NCBI GenBank assembly: GCA_013396525.1
Contig: VWYX01000013.1
Coordinates: 2,251,827-2,315,826 of the forward strand
Length of the DNA stretch: 64,000 nt
Reading direction: 5' to 3'
Source: Chaetorhynchus papuensis
Lineage: Eukaryota > Chordata > Aves > Passeriformes > Rhipiduridae
Under the pieces are notes generated by a model. It ran no database searches. It had not been told where the DNA came from and was given only the letters and a program-made list of their open reading frames with translations. The translations under genes and the position numbers were made by a program. Below are positions 1 through 12,592 of this stretch, piece by piece; the stretch's first letter is position 1, and every line of letters starts with the position of its first letter.

Positions 1-3000
1 AAAGAGGGGAAACATGAGAAAACACAAGTCTTAAAACCTATGTGACAAACCACACATATTCAGCCCTATTTATCTCTTCTTTAATTAAAGCTTTCATATT
101 TGCTACTAAGAACAACAAAGCATGCAAAGGAAGAAATATAGCTCTTAGGAAACTACCTCCCTTAAGAGAAACCCCCAATGAATGAAACAACCAGTTTCTT
201 TAGTAGATACTCTGATTTTCCAAGTTCAGAGCACAACACCTGCTACAGATGTTCTGCATACCACAGGTTCTCAAAACTTGAGTACCAATTTCCCCAATCC
301 AAACCATGATTGATTTTGAACCAATCTACAGAACACAAGGCCTCAACTTCAGCTCAGAATAAACTCCAACACTATAAATCTATTCCAGCTCCATACATTC
401 CTCACTGGACCCAAGATGGAAGGGCCCACTGAGGCACAGGCAAATTATTCTGCAAAACACCACAAGGTAGACAGGAGCTGGAATTAGCATCAGAGAAAAA
501 TTTAGGTTTAGGAAAGGATCCTCTGGACATTGTCCAGTCCACTGCTCAAAGCAGGGTCAGCTTCAAAACTGGATCTAGTTTTGCTCAAGGCCTCGTCCAA
601 CCAAGTTTTCAAAAACTCCAAGGATGAACACTTGTGCTATGTGGACATTGGCTTGAATACCTGACAACCCTTATTGGGAGATGGAACTAGATAACTTTTA
701 CATCCCTTCCAACCTAACCATTCTGTGATTCTATAATTAACTGGGGTTTTTTGCTTTAATCAGAATTTTCCATGTCACACCCTGCAACTGTTATTAGCTT
801 CTCTCCTTTCATGGTACATCTGCAAGAAAATCTGGCTCTGTCCATTTAAGGTAACCATGTTGCTGCTGATCACCCCAGCCGTAACTATATGGAGGTGAAT
901 CCCTCTGCTCAGATTACAGCCTATGTATAAATCATTATTGTTGATTAATGACAACCCTCTTGTTGGCTCATGAGACAGTAGCAGACTTGTGCCTGAACTA
1001 AGTAATCTGAAAAGACCACGGAAGCATGTTTGTCCTTCACAGACCAAATCTCACAGGACCTAATTCCAGCTCAGATCAGAACTACCATTGTTTCTAGTGC
1101 CTCTGAAACCACTTGTCTAGCTGATTCTCAGCTGACTTTCACTGTCTTTTTCTCTCTTTCCTAGCCAGAGAAGAGGAAGGAGGGAAGACTTACCACTTCA
1201 AATTTATGGGGTCAGTATACACCACCACTGCCCTTACTCCTCTGGTTTTTTTTCCCCATTGTTTGTTTCAGTTTGCTTTTAGTCCTGGTTCTCTCTGCTG
1301 GACACAATGGAAGGATTTTCCCCTGTGTACTCTAAGATACAGTTTATTAACTCCCAAACCTATGGCAGATTAGCCCCCAGAACAGCAGTTCTGTCTCAAA
1401 CAGGTAGGCTTACTGGAGATGCTTCAAAGTACTCTTGAGTCTTTTTAAAAGAGTTGCAACAGAAAGACCTGAGTCTCCTGGCTATTTCAAGTAAGAATTC
1501 AGTTCAGCCAATGGGCACTAGAAAATCCTGGAACATAGCCAACTGCCATAATGGTTAGAGCAAATGAAAGCACATGACCACCAAAGAGCCCCAGATAACT
1601 GCTGGGCAAAGGCTTTCAAGTTTATGTACAAGGCAGGGAGGAGAGACAACAGGCAAAAACGGGAGAAAAAAGAGAGGGGAGGAAAGAAAAAATATTTCCT
1701 TTTAAGCCAAAAATAAGTCATTCCTCTCCTGGGAAAAGCTGCAATACATTATGCTGAGAGGTGTGTATCTGTAGCTCCAGGACTTCACTCATACAAATAC
1801 ATTAAATATTTTTTCTTCAGGTTCTTCAGGTGACCTCTTGAGCAGAAAAGCTGGGTCAGAGAATACTGAAGTTAAATGATGGGAGAGATGATGGCCATCA
1901 GGTCTGTCTAAACAGACCATGGCTACTCACTGATCGCTGAGAATCCCAAGAAAATGACTCGCAAACCCTCTAAACCCAGGAAGAAAAGAAGTAGCTTAGA
2001 ATTACAATCAAAAATAAAGACAACGAATCATATGTTGGCTGATAAAAGTAGCAGCAGCTTCTGGAAGGCCTTCCATTTCTACATGCATAAGTGACACCAC
2101 CCACACTGAAGTCTCATGGGGCTGCTGCCATTTAATTTCTCACTACCTGGAAGAGTCCCAACTCCAACTACCTCAAAGTCTAAAAAGCAGCAAGCTGCTA
2201 GGGGAAAACTGGTCACTGGGATTGATCTTTCCCAAAAGTGACCCATAGCCACAGTCTTTAGATAATATAGAACAGGTATGAAAAGCCCAGAAAAAGACAG
2301 ACTCTACTGCCAGGTATCAATGGTGAACACCAAAGTAAAGACCCAGCTTTGTTTCTCCACTCCTTCTATCCTGGTACATAACTATGAAGAGTATTTCTGT
2401 CCGATATCAAGATTTAAATTTTGGGGCAACATGTAGTTAACCAGGCTATCCACAACTGATGGGGGACAGTCTGGCCCAGCAGTTCAAAACTGTATGCAAG
2501 AAAAAAGAAAACAACTGCTCTCATTAAACAAAGCTTCAGCATATCTGCCACGTAAAGGCTGCAGTTGCATTTGCCAGTCCTGAAATAGATGGCAGGTCCA
2601 TAAAGGAATTAAGTACACCACAAACTATTGATGGAGTCCAGCAGCAGATAAATCACAGCGTATTTCTGAATATCAGGCTATCTCTACCAAGTGGCACAAC
2701 ACATGAACTGTCTCTCACAACAGAAATGCCCACTGAACTGCAAGTGTTTTCATGCTTCTAACATTACAAGTTTAGTGTGCTTAGTGACCTGACCAGACAA
2801 ATAGGTGTGTCATCAACATGTCCTTTAACTGTTATGAAGCATAGATGTGCTTCAACACACATCAAACAGACCTGAGTTTCTGGAATAATTTCCTTCATAA
2901 GGCCCTCCATCACAAGATGTGCCTATTATCACAGTTTAAAACATACACATACAGTTTCACAGATGTAACAATTACATTCACCACAACTACTGAAAATAAG

Positions 3001-5764
3001 ATGCAATTCTTAATTTTCAGTGAATATATTTCTATATAAGAGGAACAAGCACTGCCTGGTACAGATGAGCAGGAGAAAGTATAGAAATTCAGTCACTAAA
3101 TCAGTATACAAAAAGCAGCTTCAAAAAATATCACTCAGGAAGAGTCTAAATATATTTCTGTTTCCTCAGAATGTGTGTAAGGGGCAAATGAGGTAAAAGC
3201 CTCTTGAGATAATCTCTTGCATTATATTTTTGTGACTTGTTCCTTTCTTCAGAGGAGAAAATATCAAGTATGGAAAAGCAGGGAAGATGTCAAAACAGAG
3301 GACTCTATTAAATTCAACATAATAAGGGTTTCTTGGAGTACCAGTGTTTATTATAACAATGAAACACTTCAAGAATGACAAATATTCATCACTGACTTGT
3401 GACTTAAACATCAGTTGAAATTACTGGATGATAAATAACTCAGCCCAGGAACGTGGATCATGTTTTAGACCATTACTATCACCAGTCTTGGTCAAACACA
3501 ACATCAGGAAGCAAAGAATGAAACAGCTTTAAGAAACATCTCTGGTAGAAACAGTAAGGTAACATTCTGCCTATCTCCCATGAATTTAGGGAGTACCTAG
3601 GCTCACCTAGGATCCAGCTCACTTTCAGATTCTTACACCTAAGCTTCAGGTGTAATATTATGTCATCCAAAAGGGCAGACTTTAAAAAGCTTGTAATGAT
3701 CCTGTCATCTATGTCACAGATGACCATATGCCACGCATCCTACAAAATTCACACTTGTATGTGTTCCTGGGTTGAGCCTTTCAAGGGATTGGCCAATTGT
3801 ATTCAAAGCCTCAATGGGCTCAGCAGTCCTAAGGGCCCTCTGAGCTCATATAAGTTTTACGAAAACACAGGGCCCTCTGAATGCCCTTCTAAACATGGGC
3901 AAGCACAAAACCAAAACAATAAAACCCAGTAGGTCATAAAAGCTTTAAGTTCCAAGAAAAGGAATAAAATATCCCTAAATTACTTGTCCTTTTCCCTGGT
4001 TTCTATTCCAACCCATTACCAGTATTATCTAGGTTGAGAAAAATCAAAGAACATTTGCACTACAGAAAAGCAAACAAACAAACCAGGAAGAAGTGTTAGA
4101 AGAGCTTGAAGCATTCCAAAAGCAGAGTCCAAAGATCTGACAATTATATTTTTAAATGCCAATTATTTCACAAACCCATTCTTAAGCTTACTTATCTTAT
4201 AGCAATGACAACTTCATTTTGGTCTTCAAATAACTTCTCTGGAGAATTTAACTCTGTGGAACTGTGTTCTCTCTCCACTGACAATTCCAGCAATCACTTT
4301 CCACCCAAAAAAGAGATAATAATTATTTTTTAAAAAAAGCACAAAGGTGTACAATGCATTCTATGCCCTATATTGAGCACCTCACTACAGACAAAAGCAG
4401 GGATACAAAAGAAATTTAGCACTGCTATTTCTGTTACATTAATTCCATACCACATCGTTGTCCTGGTGTTTTTATGAATGTTGCATAGAAATTACAACCA
4501 CACTATTTTAAAATATATACACGTCCAAATACAAACACTAGATTTTTTTATTTCTGTTATATGTAAGAATATATAAGTGCAAGTATTTACATACTACAAC
4601 TAAACCTGTTTTAGAAAAACTGTGTTTGGAAAGGAAAAACTTCAGCCAGGCATAAAGGTTATATGACTTTAAGTTGTGCCATAAACCATGCTGAACTACA
4701 TTTTAAAATGCCAATTTCCATAATGTGAAAACTCCAGAAGAAAAAATATGTTTGACAAACACAACATATATTGCATGTTGTTGTATCACCTCACTGAGTC
4801 TCCTTCAAATGAATTCAGTACTCTGCTCTGCTGCAGGAGCCCAGGTTTCAGAGCTACCTCATTTGTGATTTCCCCTCTAATCCACATGGGCCAAGAGATT
4901 TGGTGGCTGGTTATTTTTCCAAACCACAGCCCCACCTTGGGAACCATTACTGCAGAACACAGCCCAGTGCTGGGCAGGGGTGGGGTACAAGACTGAGCAA
5001 AGTGTGGAAACGTGACTCTTGCGATGATTAACACGCTCAGGGCAAGCTGTTTGGAGTCGTCATTCCAGGTGACTTAATTCCCAATAATTAAGCCCACCCA
5101 AAACATCCCTGTGAACTCTATCTGAGCATCACTGCAACGTGTCTCTCAAAGTCTGGTAACTTTAAGGATAGCGCACACACGACACTGTAACTCGCTCCCA
5201 AAGCCGACCACGACGGCGGCAACGAGGGCCGGTGCCTCAGAACGGAATCTCCCACCTCTTTTCCCATCTCCCCGAGGAGCAAAGCGGGCAGGCACGGCAC
5301 TGATATGGGGCGGAACACACGTCTCAGGGCGGCACGACCAAACTCTGGCAGCTCAACGCCAGCCCCAGCCCTGCAAAGGCAGCGCGCACGACGCGCTCGG
5401 GGGACACCTACGTGCGCGTCGCTCAGGCACGGGCGCGAGTACGAAGACAGCTAATTAAAACAAAATAATTTTTTTAAATTATATAACGGTTAAAAATAAT
5501 GCATCTGTACACACGAACAAAACATGTCTCCCACCTTGTTTCGGGAAAAAATTGCCGCAGACGGGGGAGGAACACGCCCGTCGTCCCCAACCGCCCCCAA
5601 CCGCCCTCCAGGCACCTTCCGTGGCGAGGAGGCACCGCAGGCCCCACCACCCGGCCGGCAGCCCCCGGGAAGCAGCAGCAGCGGCCGCCACCGTGTCCCC
5701 CTTGGCCCCCCCCTCCTGCCGGCTTTGTTGTGGTAACCGCGCAGGCAGCCGGGCGGATACTCAC
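1..5764 (-). other. Probable first intron of a leftward gene (CFAP97 by synteny)
   Basis: I see no convincing coding exon here. The plus strand is visibly rich in A and C (poor in T and G), the opposite of the SNX25 introns further right, as expected for a region transcribed from the minus strand. It would start at the minus-strand donor at 5764 and continue past the left edge. The gene name CFAP97 rests only on the known neighbour order in other vertebrates, where CFAP97 lies divergent from SNX25. Apart from the CR1 pieces at about 511-738, nothing in it is recognised. Confidence 0.4.
511..738. mobile_element. CR1 LINE fragment, left part inverted, right part sense
   Basis: About 511-632 matches the antisense of the CR1 3' region (CCAGTCCACTGCTCAAAGCA, then CTCCAAGGATG). 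About 641-738 is the sense CR1 terminus (CATCCCTTCCAACCTAACCA, then TTCTGTGATTCTAT). The inverted part corresponds to sequence just upstream of the sense part in a normal CR1, so this may be one insertion with an inverted 5' piece rather than two elements. Boundaries are approximate. Confidence 0.65.
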
Positions 5765-5960
5765 AGGCACGGCAAGAGAGAGACAGAGAGAGAGAGAGGG
5801 GAGAGACCGCGGGAGGCGGGAGCTGCGCAGCGCCGAGGCCGCTCCCTCGCTGCCGCCCCGCTCCTGCGCAGCCCCGGTCAGCCCCGCGCGCCGCCGGGCG
5901 GGGAGAGGCGGCGCCTCGGAGGGGCGGGAAGGGAGCCAGGCGCCGGGATCTCCCGCTGGG
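5765..5960 (-). other. Candidate non-coding exon 1 of the leftward gene (CFAP97?)
   Basis: Read on the minus strand, the sequence TGCCT|GTGAGTATCC at 5769-5755 is a near-consensus 5' splice site inside the CpG island. The exon would run from an unknown start near 5960 down to 5765. Frames are open on both strands across this GC-rich stretch, but they look like composition effects, so I treat the exon as 5' UTR. CFAP97 is the expected neighbour; the sequence itself does not prove the name. Confidence 0.4.
5774..5806 (+). repeat. (AG)n simple repeat
   Basis: An imperfect GA/AG dinucleotide run lying in the putative 5' UTR exon of the leftward gene. On that transcript it would read as a CU-rich tract about 10 bases upstream of the splice donor. 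Confidence 0.85.
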
Positions 5961-5990
5961 AGGTGCCCCTCAGGCATGGGCTCTCCACCG

Positions 5991-6600
5991 AGTCACAGAA
6001 ACAAGGAGGTTGGAAGAGACCTCTGAAATCATGGATTCCAACCTCTGACCGAACACCACCGTGTCAACTAGACCACGGCACTAAGTGCCACGTCCAGTCT
6101 TTTCTCAAACACCTCCAGGGACCGTGACTCCACCACCTTCCTGGGCAGCCTGTTCCAATGTCTGATCGCCCTTTCTGTGAAGAAATTCCTTCTAATGTCC
6201 AACCTAAGCGTCCCCTAGCACAGCTTAAGACTGTGTCCTTTAATCCTGTCGCTCATTGCCTGGGAGAAGAGGCCGATCCCCACCTGGTTACAACCTCCTT
6301 TCAGGCAGCTGTTGAGGGCAGTGAGGTTTCCCCTGAGCCTTCGGTTCTCTGTGCTAAACAACCTTAGCTCCCTCAGCTGTTCCTCTTAAGGCTTGTGCTT
6401 CAGACCCTTCACCAGCTTCATTTCCCTTCTCTGAACTTGCTCCAGTGCCTCAATGTCCTGCCTGAATTGAGAGGTCCAGAAATTGACATAGTTCTCGGGT
6501 AGTGGCCCTACCAGTGCCAACTACAGGGGAAGAATTCTTTCTAGGACTAGGACTTTCCTAGTCCTGCTGGCCAACTATTTCTGATACAGACATCAGTCCC
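5991..6600 (-). mobile_element. CR1 LINE 3' fragment, antisense
   Basis: The left end reads AGTCACAGAAACAAGGAGGT and continues TTGGAAGAGACCTC, the reverse complement of the CR1 3' terminus. Further right are standard antisense CR1 segments such as GCAGCCTGTTCCAATG, GAAGAAATTCCTTCTAATGT and TGAACTTGCTCCAGTGCC, and finally CCTGCTGGCCAACTATTTCTGATACAGA. This is a 5'-truncated insertion just outside the CpG island. Frames open through it are remnants of the retrotransposon's second ORF region or chance, not host genes. Confidence 0.92.
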
Positions 6601-6661
6601 CTCCTGCCCTTCTTTGCTCTGTGGGAATGGGGCAGAGACCTGGGACTTTTACTAAGGCCAT

Positions 6662-7164
6662 GGGGCCCCAAGCCGAGGTGATTTTGCCCCAGGTTAGAGT
6701 GATGGTCCCCAGGCCACAGCAATGTTGCTCCAGGCTGAAGTGATAGGGCTCCAGGTTGAGGTGATGGAGCTGTATGCTCAGGTGGTTGTGCCTCAAGCTG
6801 AGGCAATGGGATTCTGGTTGAGATAGTGGTAGGCTGGGTGATTGCCCCCAGATTTTGATCATGGGGTTCCAGGGTGAGGGGAGAGAATCACGGCTTGAGG
6901 TTATGGTGCCCCAGATTAAGGCAATGAGGCTCCATGCTGAGGTGATGGTTTTCTGTGTTGGGGTAACGGTGCCCCGTATCAGGCTGATGGTGCTCCGGAT
7001 TGTGTTGGTGGTGCCCCAGGCTGGGATGATGACATTCCTGGTTGATGTGCTGGCAGCCCATGTGGACTGGAGGGTGACCCAGGCTGAGCGAATGGCACCC
7101 CAGGCTGAGGTGACTGTGAGACACCTTAAGGTGATGGTGCAACAGGACCAGAGGTCAAGGTGAT
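6662..7164 (+). repeat. Degenerate 21-bp minisatellite, roughly two dozen units
   Basis: Repeated units can be laid out by eye as about GCYCCAGGCTGAGGTGATGGT. They keep 21-base spacing for most of the array, with a less regular stretch near 6800-6900. Units differ by several bases, so the array is old. Because 21 is a multiple of three, stop-free frames persist on both strands (a heptad like M-V-P-Q-A-E-V on plus, T-I-T-S-A-W-G on minus). I do not treat these frames as genes. The array abuts the CR1 at 5991-6600. Confidence 0.85.
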
Positions 7165-7780
7165 GGGCCCCTACATTATAGTTCCGTTGTTGCAGCACTG
7201 GGTGATGTATCCTGGGGAAATGGAAAGAGGCATCTCATCTGGAGGACTTCTAGGGAAGCCTGATCCAAATATTTGAGGTTGGATCTGGACCTTTCCCCAA
7301 GCCACCTTGAATTTCAGTATAATTGTTGTAGAAACATGGATAAAACCTTCAGGCAGTTTCATTACTTCTGGCACTGAGTAGGTAAGTGATGATTACCTAC
7401 CAGTGATCTGCTCCTGAGAAGTGATAGTTTCCTGTGTAAGGATGGGAAAGGTTACTGCCCTTTCAAAAAGATCAGTTGCAATATCATATCTTAATAAAAA
7501 CAATGTTACTTTTTAACAATGGAAGAAAGAATTATGTGAAAAGAAAGACTTCCAGATTACTGATCCACATACTCAAAACACAAAATTCAACTTTATTTGG
7601 CCCCATTGTTCATCAGGAAAAAGATTTAATGACACGATCACATTTTTTGCTGAGCATACTGAATTTTGAATTAAATCAGGGCTGTGCAGCCAAATCAACT
7701 ACTGTGTATGCTGTCCTATTTCACTTGGCACAGGAACACACACACATACACAGAGGCACATTTGTATGGATATATGTGTG

Positions 7781-7821
<41 letters not shown>

Positions 7822-10800
7822 TTTTTTAAATACATGTAACAAATGTGTCAGAATGCTACAAGAAAAGGAAGAAGTCTCTTGACTAATACAATTGAATGTG
7901 TCCAAGTTAACCAGAGTCAAGTCCTGCTTGTGCTACTCAGTGTTTAATGGAGGTTCTGAAAATTACATGGACTAAATTTTTTTACTTGTCCTGTGTTTCC
8001 TTGTTATTTTTCCGGCACCTCACTCAGCTCACTGCTGAAATGTTGAATAATGACAATTGCAGCTAAAATCAATAGAAACTGTATTTGGAAAACATGCTAC
8101 AAAATGTTGAGCCTTTGCTGACCTCGCCATGTGAGGTCTTAGGTTCCTCACATTGGACACTAAATGGGTGCTTTTGTCATTTTTTCCCGTGTGTCAACTT
8201 CCTGACTGCAAATATGCAAAATACAATATCGCTGTCTCAAAAGGTGTAGCAAAAGATTAAATCAGTTAATATTAGTGTAAATTACATATTCTGTACGTTT
8301 AAGATACTGAGAAGTATAACATCCAATTTCCATTCCTCTTGCTCTAGGATTCCTATGATTGCTTCTAACAGTGTTAGTTATCCAGGTTTACCTGGTTTAT
8401 TACCAGGTTTACAAGTTCATGAGCACTTCTAGGTTTTGTGCCCTGAACCTTAGAAATTTCTGTAAACTCCTAGTATGACTGTAACTGCAATGCAGCACCA
8501 CAGCAGTTATAAAAAAAGCGTGTAATTAATTCAAAGTTGTAAGTATGCTAAAAATATAAACTACATATGCACTATACACACTTTTATTTTTTGCCTATAA
8601 TGTAATTTTTTTGTTTGTTTTAATTGAGAAGTGATAACTTGTTTTGGTCCCTTTAGAGCAATGGGATCTGAGCTGGAAAGGCTGACAAAACAGAAACCAA
8701 ATGTGAAAAGGCCTACAGGAAAAGTATTCATTTTAATCTTGCCTAAACATTTTAAAGTGCAAATTCACTGAAGTTTAAAGTTTGCAGTACTGTGAAGGTG
8801 CAAGTTGAATGACTGTCACTGAAGGCAGCTGCAATACTATTCCGCTCAGTGGGGCTTTTTCTAGGGTATGTTACAAAGATAAATGATACTTCTAGCTCAA
8901 AGGAAAATAGTGAAGATGCCGAATCCTTCCCCAAATCAGACATCATTTATCTTTTAAAATAAGTATTTGTGTTATCTCTGTAGGAAAGATATTGGCTGTA
9001 ATGCTTGAGTAAGGCAGAATTTGAATCTCTTTTCTCATAAACTAGTTCCATGGCTGAGTAAATAGTTACAAAAAGAGACTATAGTAATCCCCAGTTCAGA
9101 AAATTGACTTCATTGGAGTCCTTTGTCTTGTACAGAAAAGTAATTTTTAAAGTACAAAAGGGGAAGTTCAAATAACGCTGAGGTAAACTTGAAAATTGCT
9201 ATTAACTTCAGTGGAGCTAGGATGCCATCTAAAATATTAGGAATTGTACCTCAGGTTGAAAAGTCATAGAAACTTACTAAGAGCTAAAAGAAAAAGAATC
9301 AAATCTTCTTCTAGCTCTATGGATACACACTTGAGTTGATTTAGACATACCTAATTCAGGGTATGATGTGTAAATCCTAGCTAAAATAGGTGGGATTACT
9401 CATTCAGACAAGAAGTGGTTTTGTGCATAAGCACTGCAGGACTAAATTGTTATTGCAGGTAGGTTCGGGTTTTTTTATCTTCCTCTCCACTTCTGAGAAT
9501 TAATACTGTAAGAAAATAGTCTCTGTTTACACAGGACTAACAACATTACATGCTCTGCTTCAGGTTAATTTAAAAATTCAATTCCCTTAAGTAGTTTTGA
9601 CAGAGGCCCAGGCAGTTTCCTGAATGCATTTGCCGTAGAAGGTTTCTGTCTATTTTCTTGTGTGGATCTTAATAAAGATCCCAGAATAGATCTTGAACTC
9701 AGTCCAAAGTCCTGTATATTCCGAAATCTATGATGAGTAAAGTGTGTGCTGGGAGATGGATATTTGCTTTCTATTTTCTACCTGATGAGAATAAAATAAC
9801 TTGATAAGAAACCTTCTGGCATGTTGGGCCTTATCCAAAAGCTTTCAGACTCTGCAAGAATCTCTGCTGGTCTTAATGATCATATGTATTGAAAAAACCC
9901 TGGTCCCAGTGAATCATCAGGATGTTTTACCACATAGTAATTCACGTGGGAAAGATAGGCCATTGCAATAGTATTTTCACTGTTATGATATGATGATTTT
10001 TACCTTTAATCACACTAGACGTGTTACTTAAATAATCAGTTTTGGATACTCTGTGAATGGTCTGAGCTAGCATTTAAAAGGATTTTGTGCAATTTAATAT
10101 CCACTAAATAGAACAAACTGTAATAAAGTGACATATAAATTACTGTAAGGACTTTGGATCAGATTAAGGATCAGTGTCCCCTTTGATAAGTGACGAACAG
10201 GGGACCTAAAATCACTTCATAACTACTTTTTGGGATTTTGAGAGGAAATACATTGTTATGCAAACCTCTAATACACACAGGCAGGTATATATGGACACCA
10301 GACCATCACACACTGTGAGTTAGGTTAGAAATAGCTTAGAAAATATTGTGGTAGAGTAAAACATTTGTTGTAACTCAGAATTCTGACTAGCTGCATGCCC
10401 GTTTCCATTACAGTTCTGCACCATGAGCTGACATGCAAATTCCATATTACAAGTGCTGTGCCAGGGCTATAACAGCCTTCTGGACACCTGCACTATTCAT
10501 GCTCAGTGTCCTGGCTTGCTCAGCATCATAGAAGCTCAGGGAAGTTTGGTGCCTGGTTTTAGAAATGCTGCTCTATGCACTACAGAAATTATAAGGAAAT
10601 GCAAGCATTCACAAGGTCAGAGCATTGGTATTTGTTTATTTTCTTCATCAGGCTAGTAGAGTTCATTTGACAGAAGTAACTTTTTTAGAGGGCACGAATG
10701 AATCAAAACTACTCCAACCTCTGCAACAATAACTGTGTTTAAAAAGTACAATTCAGGGCTTTTTTTTTTTACACCTCAATTTACAGAGCAGTGGCAATCT

Positions 10801-11097
10801 TACCAGCTGCTTACCGGTACACTTCTACTGCTAAACACTTCTACAGAGTATACAGGTATCTGTTTTTAAAATGAAGCCCATGAGTAAATGCTTGTAAATC
10901 CACTTTTGCATAGTGTGGTTTCTGTAAGGAAAGCATTGCCCTTTGCTCCTACTCTTGTAGCACAATGTGGAATATGTAAAAATTTTCTTAAGAAGGGATG
11001 CTCTCTGATGCTTGATCTTTGTATATTTTCAAGACTGATCAAGAAGAAGGGAGATGTAATCCTTGAAACAGAGAGCAGCTAACAAGCAAGCTCTAAG
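7165..11097. other. Intergenic spacer, nothing recognised except a (CA)n tract
   Basis: AT-rich sequence between the two divergent promoters. I found no exon, RNA gene or clear transposon in it. Short open frames are scattered and have no gene-like features. Confidence 0.6.
7735..7820 (+). repeat. (CA)n microsatellite with imperfect flank
   Basis: The pure core at about 7791-7818 is 14 CA units, preceded by broken CACACATACACA runs from about 7735. It is likely to be length-polymorphic. It generates stop-free frames (Thr-His on plus, Cys-Val on minus) that are not genes. Confidence 0.95.
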
Positions 11098-11715
11098 TGA
11101 TGTTCATGCGTTAGAAAAACGTATTACTTGTTGGTAGAATTGCCTTGTTGAAGTTTAGGGCTTGACCTGCTTCAGTGATCTCACATCTAGGGGGAGGTTA
11201 ACAAAGCTTGGGGAGAAGGATGTACAACTGATAGTGGACACAAAGAATGCAGAATTTATGGGACACAAGGACATTTGGCAGAACTCCCAAGACGAAGAGG
11301 AAACCAGTAAACCCAACTCAGCAATTGTGCTGAAATCAGTTCCAACTTGATAAAAGGTAATTCCGGCAGAGGGAGATCGCAACCACCAACTCAAGGACCA
11401 CTGACCCAAGAAATCCACCAACTCAGAAGAAGACTGAGCATGCAGACTGATTAGCATGGGAAATGAGAGAATCATTAACCAATAGAAGATAAAATACTAA
11501 TTAATAAGAGAACCATGTAACTTGAACACTAATTCCTTTGTTTGTTAAAATGTATAAATAGTAAAAAGTTTTGATATTTGGTGTGCTTGATTTGTGGAAT
11601 ACCACTGAGCACCCAGGCTTGTGCAACTCTGAAATAAGTAATCAATGTTTCTCTTGAGTGTGTAATTATTGGCTAGTTGCACACCGGGTAATGAAGCTGA
11701 TTTTTGCGGACAACA
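11098..11715 (+). mobile_element. Probable solo LTR of an endogenous retrovirus, sense to SNX25
   Basis: The stretch starts TGATGTTCATG and ends TTTTTGCGGACAACA (TG...CA termini). It contains a TATA-like box (TATAAATA at 11553-11560), then an R/U5-like part with GAGCACCCAGGCTTGTGCAA, a degenerate polyadenylation-like AATAAGTAATCAATG and a U5 start TTTCTCTTGAGTGTG. Flanks CTCTAAG (11091-11097) and CTCTGAAG (11716-11723) resemble a diverged target duplication. No gag, pol or env remains are seen, so it is read as a solo LTR. Boundaries are moderately certain. It ends about 1 kb before the SNX25 start codon. Confidence 0.6.
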
Positions 11716-12592
11716 CTCTGAAGAGATCAAGGCCTCCCCATTCAGCTGTGCTTGGTAGCTGCTATGAACTCACGAATTTGGTGGAGTTGTAGCTATGCTG
11801 CACTTATGGCAAGATGAACATGTGTCCCAAGCACAGGTGAAATATGGTAAGCCTTGTGCCCTTCCAGGTATTTGTTCTCAGATCTACCATAAAGAGATAT
11901 AAAATATACAACAGAGGGAGGGTAGTGACAGGAGGGCTGGCAGGCTTCTGTTGGGGTAGTGAGGCTGGGTTTTTTTACAATCACTGTTGTACCATTTTCA
12001 TCAGAAAGTTCTATTAACTTTTTGTTTCTGAACTCCAGTTATTCATGGCTTCGTTTGGCTCATCGGAGGGGTTCAGGCAGAGGGGTGAATGGGTGTCTGG
12101 ATCTCTGAATACCCCAAGGCAAGGCTTTTGCCGTGAGCTCTGGCCAGAGCCTTGATGACCTGGTCTGATCATCCCCTCTGGGCTGAGCCGCCGCCTGTGT
12201 GCTTCAGCCCCCGTGGCGGAGAGGCGTCCCGTAGATTTCCGCGGGCCCAGCTCCGCACTGCAGCCGGCGAGGAACCCCTCGGTTCGTCCTTTTCCTGGCC
12301 TGTGCGTGGGGACACCTCCCACCCCGCCACGGCGGAGCCCCCCGGGACAGAGCAGAGTGCACGACGGCCGGACCCCACCGTAGGGCGGTGCGGCGGGCGC
12401 ACATGTCCCGGGCCCGCCCGCCCGGCAGGCACCGCCCCCGCCTCCGCCTCCACCCCCTCCCCGGCCGGACAGCGAGCAGCGCGGCGGGGCCTCCCCGGCT
12501 GCTGCCACGGCGCTCGGCTCCCGCCGCCCAGCGCGGGGCAGCGCTGCCGCCAGGAAGCGGCCCGGCCGCCGCGCACCCGCCTGCCGCTGGGC

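Larger units (their letters stand above)
5340..6000 (-). promoter_or_regulatory. CpG island promoter of the leftward gene
   Basis: A sharp switch from AT-rich DNA to GC-rich, CpG-dense sequence, with GGCGGG/CCCGCC boxes (for example GGGCGGGGAG near 5897 and GGGGCGGGAAG near 5921) and no obvious TATA box. It lies about 6-7 kb from the SNX25 island, as expected for a divergent pair. The minus-strand donor inside it implies transcription to the left. Confidence 0.65.

Noticed and set aside
5474..6127. Overlapping frames of 167-191 codons on both strands in the first CpG island
   Set aside because: Pro/Arg/Ala-rich composition in several frames at once is a GC effect; one of them runs on into a CR1.
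6593..7198. 201-codon minus-strand frame
   Set aside because: It consists almost entirely of the 21-bp minisatellite, whose period keeps the frame open.
7699..7920. Cys/Val-rich minus-strand frame
   Set aside because: It is a translation of the (CA)n microsatellite.
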